From Pyropia yezoensis (lineage: Eukaryota; Rhodophyta; Bangiophyceae; Bangiales; Bangiaceae): a stretch of DNA of 64,000 bases. Shown here piece by piece: positions 54,801 through 64,000 of the stretch (its first letter is position 1; each line of letters begins with the position of its first letter). Location: assembly GCA_009829735.1 (NCBI GenBank), contig CM020618.1:6570882-6634881 (forward strand). Reading direction: 5' to 3'. The translations under genes and the position numbers were made by a program. The notes under the pieces are model-generated. The model saw only the letters and a program-made list of their open reading frames with translations. It did not search any database and was not told the origin of the DNA.

Positions 54801-57800
54801 GCGTACTGTGCTCTGAGTTCCCATACGACTTGACGGAAATGAACGTCACGCGGAGCGGGTTGACCCCGCCCCCCGGCCCGGTCTTGAAGCTTTTGCCCCC
54901 AACCGAGCCACCGAGGCCGTCGCCCATGCTCAGTGCTAGCCCACTGCTGTTGCCACCGCCGAGCGCCAGCCGCTTGGCCGCGGGTATCGACCCAGAAAAG
55001 CTCGCGCCTCGGTCCGTCACACCGCCCCCACCGCCGGCGCCGTCAGGATCACCGCCGTCGCCCATCGAGCGTCGGCCGTAGCGGCGGCCAAAACCCGCGC
55101 CATAGCCCGAGCTACCAGTGACAGAGCCAAAGCCCGCGGCGTATCCTGGGCCCCCGCCAACGCCAGCACCCCCAGCGGCGCTGGCGCCCATGCTAAAGCT
55201 GCCCCCGCCGCCGCCAACGCTGCCGCGACCAACAAAGCCACTCGGGACCAGGTTCACCGGCCGCGACGGGGTGGACCACGCCGCATCCGTGGAATCGTCA
55301 GCGCCACTGTCGTCCGTGAGGGTGGGTGCGGGCGCGGGGGGCGGGGGAAGACCCAACGACATCGCCTCCGCGGCGGAAGCGCCGTCCCAGCGGTCCGAAC
55401 CGGCGGCCGCGGCAGCGGCGGCGGCGGCGTACACGCCTCCGCCGCCACCGCCACCTCCACCGCCGCCACCGCCGCCGCCACCAGTGGCACCTCCCGACAT
55501 CCAGGCCGACGCACCCACAAACGACCAGGAAGCCGCATCGGCCTCAGCAGCCGTCGGGGCCTGCCGGTCAGCTACGCGCTGAGCCTGTGCCGATCGGAGG
55601 GGTACCGCGGCTGCTGCCGTCGCCCCCGCCACAACAGCGGCGGCCGGTGCAGGAGCAGGGACGTCCCCTCTATCCGTGCTCCCGCCTCCCCGGCCGCCAC
55701 CTACGCCCACGTCCACCACAATCTCTGACGAGTCAACGCGCTCAAAGGAGTCGCTGCTGAGCGTGTTCGCAACGCTCAGCCGCTCCTCAAACACTAATCG
55801 CACACCGACCTTACCGGGTGCTCCTGGTGGAGGCGTCGCGCGGCCGTCCCTGCCCCCTCCGCCCCCTCCACCCGCGCCAGTCGTCGACATCGTCGCGTCA
55901 GCCACTTCCCGGTACTGCCGCGTCAAGGCCTCCACGTCGTCGCGGAGGGTCTCAATTTTGGCGGCCGCCACCTCAGTCGGCGAAACAGCGTCTGCGTGAG
56001 CAACGAGCGCGCGGAGGCCCGCTGGGATGGCGGGAGGCCGCACAAGGCCCGCGACGGGCGCGAGCTCCTCAACGCGGCCAAGCAGCTTGCGCACCGCCGC
56101 GTGTTGGCGCACCGGCGCACGTTCCAGACCCGCCTCCATGAATCGCCGCCAGGTGCGCCACGCGCGGGCGTCGCTGAGCGACAGCCCACCGCCCCGGGTG
56201 ATTGGGGAGGACCGGTCACCGCCACGACGGCGGCGAGGGGGCGCACGGCCAGCTCCTGAAGCGCTGTTGCCACCACCACCGCTAGTGCTGGGGCCGTCCT
56301 CAAAGCCGCCCGCCACGTCCCCATCGTCCACTAGTTCCGCCTCCCCCCGCCAGTCATCGTCATCCAGCGGTATTCCGTCGGGTCGGTCTGCCGCAGCGGC
56401 GGCGGCGGCAGCAGCGTCGCGGCCCTCTGCTCTCGCCACCGCGACACGGAGGGAGCGGGCGCGATGCGAGGCACGGCGGGGCACCCCCGTCGCCCCACCG
56501 GTCGCAGGGGTAGGCGCGGCGCCGGCCGCAGCCGCGTCTCGTCCGTGCGACGGGGGCCTCGCCCACGGCTCCCGCCGTTGCTCTGCGGGGGTCAGCGCCC
56601 GCGGCTCGGCAGTGGAAGGAGACCGTACAGGTTCACCCACTGCCGCAGCGCGGCCACGACTTGCCCCGTCGAGGGCTGTCGCCGGGAAGTGCGGTGGCGG
56701 CGAGAACGCACGCCCCGTCGGCGACGGCAGCCCAGCCGACGGCGATGAAGGCAGCCGATCAAGGGGATGGCGCGGCGGTGGGCTGGGCGACAGTCGGTCC
56801 GTCACCCGGCGATCGGCCGCGGGCCCCCCTCCCGCCGCTGCCGCTGCCGCCGCTACCGTCACAGCGGCAGCGTCACGCGACCGGTCCCGATCGCGCTGTC
56901 GGCTAGCTAAACGACCCGTCGCGTCGGCATCGGCCCCCAGCGCGGGTGACACGACCTCCATCGCGTCGGCCGACGGGGCGGCGGGCGACCAGCCGTATGC
57001 CGAATGCGACAAGGCGCTGTGTGGCGACCGACCGTCACTCTCCGCGGCGGCCGCCTCCCGACGTCGCCGCCGTTGGCGCACCGAACCGGCCGGGAGCGCG
57101 ACCGGCGCAGCAGTTACATCCAGGCTCGGCCAGCGGCCCGCTTCACGGTTCGCGCGCGACGTGTCGGCCTCCGTCGCGGAGCAAGAGTCTGATGCGCCTG
57201 CGCTCGCCAGCACAGCGGCGGTGAGAAGCGGTGGGGGTGGTGGTGGCGGCGGTGGAGGAGAGTCGTACAGCTCGCCAACGCCAGGGTAGGCCGCTGCGGG
57301 CCCGAGCGGGGCGCCCAGCCCGCTGTCCTCGTCTTCCTCCTCCGCCTCCTCCGCGACGCGAAGGCGCTTGGTGCGGCGAACACGCTTGCGTGTGCGCCGC
57401 GGTTCACCCTCTGACTCCCCACCCGCCCCGGCTGCCGCGATCTGCCCCGACGGCAGGGGCAACCGGGGCAGCCGCGTCGCGGCGGTGGTGTCCCCGTCGG
57501 TGGTGAATGCGGCAAATGGCTGGCCGCGGACGGTCGCCGATGTGGAGGCAGCGCTGGCGCTGGGCACAGGGGATGGGGGAGGCAGCCCGGCCGCTCCCCC
57601 TACACTGCCTGCTCCGTGGTGGGCAGCTGCCACCGCAGCGGCGGCGGCGGCCGCCGCCGCCGTCAGCGTCGTCGGCAGGCGAGCTCCCAAGACGGGTGCC
57701 GACGGCGACGATGGCGTCGCACGCCGGTGCCTCCGCGGACGCGACGCCGCACTCAGAGATGTCAGGTGGGTGACGCCCCCCGGGGTGGGGGCAGCAGCCC

Positions 57801-59257
57801 CGGCGCCCCCCCGGGCGCCTCCGCCCCCCCCGGCTCCCCCTTCCGCCGCCCCCACCGCCACCCGCATCGACGCAGATGACGCGGCGGCGCTGGTGGATAC
57901 TGCCACCAGGTCGCTGTCCCCGTGGCTGGGCTGGGAAGCCGGGAGCCCCGGCGGTGGGGGGGGCTCCTCCTCCTCGCCCCCCCCCGTTCCCCCACGGCTG
58001 CGCGCCGACGTCACCGACGACCCTGACGGAGGGGACGCGCGCGCGCGCACCGCCGCGACGGAGCAGGCGAGCGCGGCGCGCTGCCACTCGGCAATCGCCG
58101 CGGCCTTGGCGGGCGTCAGCGCAAACGCGCGGATGCGGCGGCTCTCCTCGGCGGCCTCGGCGGCCGCGCGCGCCGCCTCGGCGGGGGGGGGGGGCACGTA
58201 CGCCGCCTGCTGCTGCCGTACGTGGGCGCGGCGGAGCTCATCACCATCCAAGGGGGGCGGGTCCGCCGCTGCCGCTGCCACTGCCGCTGCCGCTGCCGCT
58301 GCTGCCGCCGCCCCTGGTGGGCCGTCTGCGTCGCCATATGGGAGGAGCGGAGGGGGGAGGAGCGGGAGCGGCGGGGGGGGCGGTGGCACCGCCCGCCCTT
58401 CCCCCAATAGGAGCGGCAGGGAGGGGGAGCCGGCAGGGTGCCCCACCCCGCCGGTGCCGCCAGTGCCGCCGCCAGCAGCCCGCGGGTCGCCCCCTTCGCT
58501 GGTGAAGGGCGGCCGCGCGGCGGCGGCGCCATGGCGGGGCCGTCGACGAGCCCCTGACGATGGCGCCACAGCGGGGGGGGGGGACTGAGTGCGGGGAGGC
58601 GGCGGCGGTGGCAGCGCCGGCGGTGGCGGTGGTGGTGGCGGTGGCGGTGGCGGTGGCGGGGGCGGTGGCGGTGGCGGTGGCGGTGGCGGTGGGGGGGGGG
58701 CAACGCCCCCCGCACCTGGCGGGGGGGGGGAGGGGGGGACGCGGCGGCGGCGCGCCACCCCGGCCGCCCCCTCGGCGGGAGCCCCCACCGGCCGCGGGCC
58801 CGCGGCGGCGGCAACCGCGGCAGCGGTGGGGGCGACGGCGGCGGCGGCGGCGGCGGCGGCACCGGCAGCGTTGCCGCCGCGCAGGCCATCGGCGTCGCTG
58901 GCGTGACGGTCATGGCCAGCGTCGTCTGCGGCGGCGGCAATGGCGCCCGCTGCGGCCAGTCTTTGGCCGCTGGCACGCTTCCCACCCCCACGGCGGCGGG
59001 TGACGGCGGCGGCGGCGGCGGCCGCCGGGATGGCGTCGAGGGTGCCGGGCGCGGCGGCCGGGGCGGCGCCCGCCCCCCCCTTCCCCCCCACCGACATGGA
59101 TGGTGGCGGCGGTGGCGGAGCGCCCCCGCGACCCCCCCCCGTCCCTCCCTCCGCTGCCCTCATTATTGCCGCCACCACTGGTCCGGGCACCGCCACCGCC
59201 GCCGCCGGCCGGTCACGCACGCCCCCGCCACCACCACCGCCCCCACCGCCGCCATCC

Positions 59258-59316
<59 letters not shown>

Positions 59317-59478
59317 GCCGCCGCTGCCGCCGCCGCCACCGCCGCCGCCATCGACGCTGCCTCCACTGGCGCCCCCGCCACCCACACCGCTGCCGGCAGC
59401 GCGTTCAAAGCGCGCCACCAGCGACCGCACCGTTGGCGCCGCCGCCGCCGCCGCCGTCGCTGCTACCGCGGGCGCCAT
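51880..59478 (-). CDS. Giant Ser/Thr protein kinase, CAMK group
   Basis: One uninterrupted exon of 7.6 kb encodes 2,532 residues from the only in-frame ATG near the start (59478). The kinase domain lies at about 1700-1967: LLGEGAFSEV, AAMKVIP (ATP Lys), HRDLKPEN, DFG, GTPLYVAPE, DLWSLGVI and a final RALQHEWL, all catalytic residues present. Sequence style fits the CAMK group, but no EF hands follow. The 1,700 residues before it are mostly disordered (Gly, Ala, Pro and Ser runs). They include a basic patch TRKRVRRTKRLRV and a helical block near 1110-1190 (AWRTWRRFMEAGLERAPVRQ, KIETLRDDVEALTRQYREV). After the kinase come QINIRDFVVRKQWKRKTL, an Arg/Ser-rich part and a highly charged Lys/Ala/Arg helix (about 2230-2290), ending MNCFF. 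Probably a signalling scaffold kinase; its ligand and substrates are unknown. Confidence 0.92.
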
Positions 59479-61531
59479 GACTCGGCGCCCGCCACTCTCC
59501 TTCCCCCCCCCCCCCCCCCCCCTTCTCCTCTCCCCTCCCCTCCCCACAGTCCTTACCAGCGGCAAAGACCGGGCGCCAGGCGGGTCCGCGTGTGGGAAGA
59601 CGCCGGAAGCGGGCGGAAGGGGGGAGAAGCGCGGCCGCGCGAGGGGGGGAGGGAGGGGTGCGGGAGGTGGGGGGGCGGGGGGGCGGGGGGCGGGGGTGGG
59701 AGCACGGCGGCGGGGGCGGAGGGGGCGAGGGGTGGGCAGGCCGCGCGGGAGGCGCGTGGCCGCAGGCCGCGGCGGGGACGCGGCCTCCTCACCCCCCCCC
59801 CAGCCCAGTGTGTCGGTGGGTACGGCGCGCTCGCCGCGTGGCGGCGGTCCGTCGGTGGCCCCCCCAAACCTGGCCACCGCCCCCCCCCTCCCCCCCACTC
59901 AGCTGGGTTGCCACGGGGGTCGGCACTGGCCGCGGTCGGGCCGCTCGCTGGGCGGGTGCCCCTCCCCCCCTCTCCGCCCCACCGCTCGACGTCGCGCGAC
60001 GTTGCGGGCGCTGGTTGGGCGGGGGGGGTGTCGGGGAGCGGGGCGGTAGGGCCGCCGCCGCCCACGTGTGGGCAGGCAGGCCAGAGCGGCGGCTCGAGGC
60101 GTGACGCCATTATTCCTCCATTGGCTGCGGGGGGGGGGGGGGGGGGGCGCCCCCCGCGGTGCCAGCACGCACGCCACACCACCGCGGTCTGCGGCCGCGG
60201 GCGCCTGGCGGTGCCACAGACCACAGGCCAGCGGGTGGCGGCACGAAACACTCGCGCACCGTTGGTCTGGAAGGGGGGGGGGGGGGGGGAAGGGAGCCGT
60301 CGTCATCGCCACAACCTTGAAGGTGTCTCTGGGGGGGGCACACGACCACGGCCCTCGGGGCGGTCGCCCCCCACCCCCCGCCCCCGACCGGCCGGCGCGT
60401 GCCTGCCTGCGTTCGCGGTGGGGGTGGGGCTCGCGAGCCGCCGCCCGCCGCGCCGTCCGTAGTTGGGACGTCAGGCACCAACCACGTGGCAATTGAGCGA
60501 TAAGCGGGGCCCTCGGGAGGGAGACAAGTATGACTCGGCACTGGACAAGTTGTCTGCTTAAAGAAATTGAGAGCGAAGTAAGCGCTGACGGTCACCGTCA
60601 TCTAAATCGAGCGTTAGACGGCGCATGCACCCCTGCGCCACTGTATAGCCGCATGATCCAGCACACGCGCCCGCGGGACCGACACTCACAGCCGGGACGT
60701 GGCCCGCCTGGGCTCTTTTCCCTGTGCGTCCTCTGCGCCCACGGCGGCAGGCATCCCAGTCCCGCGCACCCAGCAGCAGACCAGTGCCTGCTCCCGCACA
60801 CCCCTTCTACTCGCCCATTTGTGCGGGACCCCCCCCGTGGCGCCCTACCCCTGCCACCCCCCGCCCCACGGGCGCTTGGGCCCATTGCCGAGAGCGGATC
60901 GTCGCCCGCACAGCAGTGCGGCTCGCTGCAATGGGCTGAAAAACTCTTTCCATTGCGATCGACGCGTGCGGCCCCCACCCACCCAGCCCCTCCCCTCTCC
61001 GTGTCTACCCCGGCCGCGTGTGTATCCCCCCACCCCGTTGGCGAGGCCAACCTCCGCGGCCGTCTCCCCCCCCCCCCTCCTCTCGTGCCACGCCCGCCCG
61101 CGCGCCGCCACGCCGGGCGCCGGGCGTTAGGCGGAGGAGGGGGGAGGGAGGGGAGGCCGGGGAGGGGGGCCCACCGCCGCAACCGCTGGCGGTTGCGGCC
61201 GCGTTGGTGGGGCGCGGCGGCTGACGGCGGCAGCGCCCAGCAGGCCAAGCCCGTTGCTGCTGGCCGCTGCCGTCGTCGTCGCGACCGTCCCTGTCCCTGT
61301 GGCCGTGTCGCGGTCACTGGTCCCGCCGTCGCGGCCGGCCGGTCGCGCGCTGTGCGGCCGACGCACGCAGGTTGGGAGGGGGGCGCGGCCGCCGCGGGGG
61401 CCACGAGCCACGTCGGCCAGCCCCCCCCCCCCCCCCGCCTCCGTTCCGTCCGTCCCGGTCGCCGCCAACGGGCGCGGCAGCCCCCCATTTAGCGCCCGCT
61501 CCCCCTTCCCTTCCGCCCCCCCCCGCCGGCC
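59479..61531. other. Divergent intergenic region of about 2 kb
   Basis: It lies between the kinase start (-) and the transporter start (+). It contains CT-rich and poly(C)/poly(G) tracts near 59503, 60130 and 60275, and an AT-richer patch at 60480-60620. It probably holds both promoters. No gene seen. Confidence 0.45.
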
Positions 61532-64000
61532 ATGCCCACCCCCCGTGGGCGGTCTCGCTCCATATCTCGGATGGCCAGCGCTGACATGGCGGCCGCCGCC
61601 GCCGCGGTGGCTCCGCTGCCGCCCACCGCCGACGGGACCCACCCCCTGTCCTCGTCGCCCGGCTCGGCAGCGGTGGGCGGGCTGGTGCCTGCTGGCGCGC
61701 CCGGCGGTAGCAGCACAAGCACCAATGGCGGCGGTAGCGGCTGTGGCGGCGGCGGCGGCGGCGGCGGCGGTGGTGGTGGCGACGGCGGCGGTGGCGGGGC
61801 GGGGGTCCCCCTGTCCCCGCGCGCCGCGGCGACCGCGGTGGCACGGCGGGTCGTGGGGGCGACGGCCGCCGCCCGCCGGGCGCTGGCGTCCATCCCCCGG
61901 CGGCACGCCATGGTTGCGCTCGTCGGCTCGTGTAGCGTGCTCAACTATGCGGACCGGGTCAACCTGTCGGTGGCGGTCATCCCCATGGCGGAGGCCTTCC
62001 AGTGGGACGCCCCCGCGCAGGGGGTGGTGCTGTCGGCCTTCTTTTGGGGCTATGCCCCCGCCCAGCTGATGGGCGCCGCCGCGTGCCGCCGGTGGGGGGC
62101 GGTGCGGGTGCTCGCCACGGCGGCGACTGCGTGGTCACTGTTTACCTTTATCACCCCGGCCGCGGCGGGGGCGGGGTGGACTTGGCTGCTCGCATGCAGG
62201 ATTCTGTTGGGCCTCGGCGAAGGTGTGTTTGTGGGGTGGGGAGGCGCGGGGGGGGGGGGGGCTGTCTGGGGAAGGGGGTGTGTGACATTGGGGGGTTGGT
62301 GGCAGGGGAGCCGTGGGGGGAGGGGGGTGCGTCGCCGGATGGGCAACGTTGCGTGCACGCCTCACCGCCCCGCGGGACACGGTGGGAGTGTCGCCTGTGT
62401 CTCATAGAAAAGGGTCGGAAAGCTGCTGCTGCCTGGTATTACCCCCGCCACAGGGGGTTGTGTTGCTGCCGCCCTCGGCTCGTCACTGACTATTGCGGCT
62501 GGCTCGTGTGCTGTGGGTGTGCTTCACGTGCCCCGTCTGGATGCGCCGTTGTTCCCCCCATCCCCTTTCCCATTTTCCGCCCCCCCCCCCCCCCCTTGTT
62601 TGACAGGCGTGGCATTCCCCTCCTTTTACCACTTTATCAGCGGGTGGGTGCTGCCGCACGAGCGCGGCCGCGCGGTGGCGCTTTTACTGCTGGGCGTGCA
62701 CATTGGCACAACGGTGGCGCTGCTGGGCTCGCCGCGCCTCCTCGCCGTCGCCGGCTGGCCGTCCGTCTTTCACGTGTTTGGGGGGGTGGGCCTCTTGTGG
62801 GTGGCCATGTGGGTGCGCTTTGCCCGTGACGCGCCGCCGTGGGGGGGGGCGGGCGCCAAGGCGGCGCCAGAAGAGGGGGACGTCGCGGGAGGGGCGCAGT
62901 GGGCCCCGCTTCCCACCACCGACGATGGTGCCGCCGCCCGGGGGGGGGCGGCCTCCGTAAGTGGGCCCCCCTCCCCAGCAGGGGGCATGGCCGGGGGGGG
63001 CGCGCCCGCGGCCGCGTCGGTGGTGCTGACGCTGGGCGCCAGCGGCCGCGGCGGCAGCAGCGGGGGCACCCTGTCGCCGGCTGCCGTCAGCGGCGCTGTG
63101 GGCACGGCCCCGCCGCCTGTGGTCGGCGGCGGCAGCGGCGGGCCAGCCTCCTCGTCGACGTCTGTGGCGGCAGGTGGGTCGGCCCCCTCCTCCCCCCCCA
63201 TCCCCCTCTCCTCCCCCGCCCCCCCCTCGCCGCCCGTGCAACAGCGGGACGCGTTTGGTAACGCCGATCTTGTCACCACCATCCGAGCGGTCTTTTCGCA
63301 CCGCTCGACCATCGCGCTGGTGGTGGTCCAGTTTGCCCACTCGTGGTGCCACTATGTGGTGCTTTCGTGGCTGCCAACCTTTTTTGCAGCCGCGTACGGG
63401 GTGCCCGCAGAAGAGCTGGGCTTTACATTTTTGCCGTACGTCGTGTGGTGTTGGTGTGGATGGGATGTGGGTGGGGGCGGGCGGGGGGTGGCAGTCTCAG
63501 AAGAGAGCCGTCTGCCTTGTGCCCCTAGTGCTGCTAGTGCGGCACCCACCACCACCACTGGCCGACCGTGCTCTCCCCTTTCCTCGCGTGCTCGACACTT
63601 ACCCCCCACGTGGCGCGTGCGGTATTGTCCCCCTTTCTTATCTTGCCGTTCTTTCCCCTTCCCGTCCCCCCCCCCCCCTCAACAGGTATGCCGCGATGGC
63701 CATCACAACCCCCCTGGGCGGTGCCGCCGCGGACGCGCTGCTCCGGCGGGGCACCCCCCTCCTCGCTGTCCGCCGGCGGCTGCACCTGGTCGCCACCCTT
63801 GGCCCCGCCGTCGCCCTCATCGCCGCCACCCGCGCGACGACCCCCTTTGCCGCCGCCGCCGCGATTACGGCTGCGTGTGCCGCCACGTCGGGCGGCGCGA
63901 CGGGGGGCTTTGAGGCGGCCTTTCTGGACGTTGCCTCCCCCGGTGCGGTGGGCACGCTAAAGGCGGTGGCGAATACGGCTGCCAGCGGGGCGGGCATGCT
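61532..64000 (+). CDS. PHT4/ANTR-like anion transporter (MFS, SLC17 type), cut by window end
   Basis: Three exons are visible: 61532-62222, 62607-63435 and 63686-64000 (open at the window end). The introns (384 and 250 bases) start GTGTGT and GTACGT and both end ACAG. Residues 1-120 are a Gly/Ala/Ser/Arg leader, perhaps a plastid transit peptide. Then come MFS marks of the SLC17/PHT4 family: LNYADRVNLSVAVIPMAEAF, QGVVLSAFFWGYAPAQLMGA, ILLGLGEGVAFPSFYHFISG, PHERGRAVALLLLGVHIGT, GWPSVFHVFG, and after the central loop SWLPTFF, FLPYAAMAITTPLGG and LKAVANTAASGAG. Plant relatives carry phosphate or organic anions, driven by Na+ or H+, across plastid or Golgi membranes. The central cytosolic loop is expanded to about 140 low-complexity residues. 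The substrate is not deducible. Confidence 0.87.

Overview
The window looks like nuclear DNA of a GC-rich, intron-poor alga. Eukaryotic markers are clear: two spliced 14-3-3 genes, a nicastrin-type gene, an EAF-type elongation factor, a bZIP factor, a CAMK-type kinase, GT-AG introns and strong start contexts such as CACCATGG. A plastid is suggested by a PHT4/ANTR-type anion transporter, an AroQ chorismate mutase with a long N-terminal extension, and a dehydrogenase with a transit-like Arg/Ala/Ser leader. My best guess is a bangialean red alga of the Porphyra/Pyropia type, because GC-rich, Ala/Gly/Pro-rich, few-intron genes are known there. This is an inference from style, and another GC-rich alga is possible.

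Layout. 0-2.4 kb: a secreted Cys-rich protein (+) and a collagen-like secreted protein (-). 2.4-8.3 kb: mostly gene-poor, with a less GC-rich stretch at about 4.1-7.9 kb. 8.3-10.3 kb: EAF (+, two exons). 10.3-18.5 kb: extreme low-complexity DNA with a 500-N gap, a damaged or mis-assembled minus-strand gene starting at 14493, and dense poly(G)/poly(C). 18.5-26.1 kb: nicastrin (-), an Ala-rich protein (+) and a small unknown protein (+). 27-28.3 kb: 14-3-3 copy A (-). 31-37.5 kb: CAP/PR-1-like protein (+), bZIP (-), AA15-like LPMO (-). 38.2-43 kb: a low-complexity stretch and an AT-hook protein (-). 43.6-44.5 kb: a possible small spliced gene (-). 44.9-51.2 kb: chorismate mutase (+), 14-3-3 copy B (+), SDR (+). 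51.9-59.5 kb: a 2,532-residue kinase in one exon (-). 61.5 kb to the end: PHT4-like transporter (+, three exons visible, cut by the window end).

Nothing here behaves as an operon; these are single eukaryotic genes on both strands. Two themes stand out. Four genes encode secreted proteins with wall or matrix features (Cys-knot-like, collagen-like, CAP with a repeat tail, LPMO with an added C-terminal domain). Two almost identical 14-3-3 genes lie about 19 kb apart in opposite orientation and share the same phase-1 intron position. I saw no CRISPR array, no rRNA or convincing tRNA, and no recognisable intact transposon. Long homopolymers make some reading frames between 11 and 14.5 kb unreliable.
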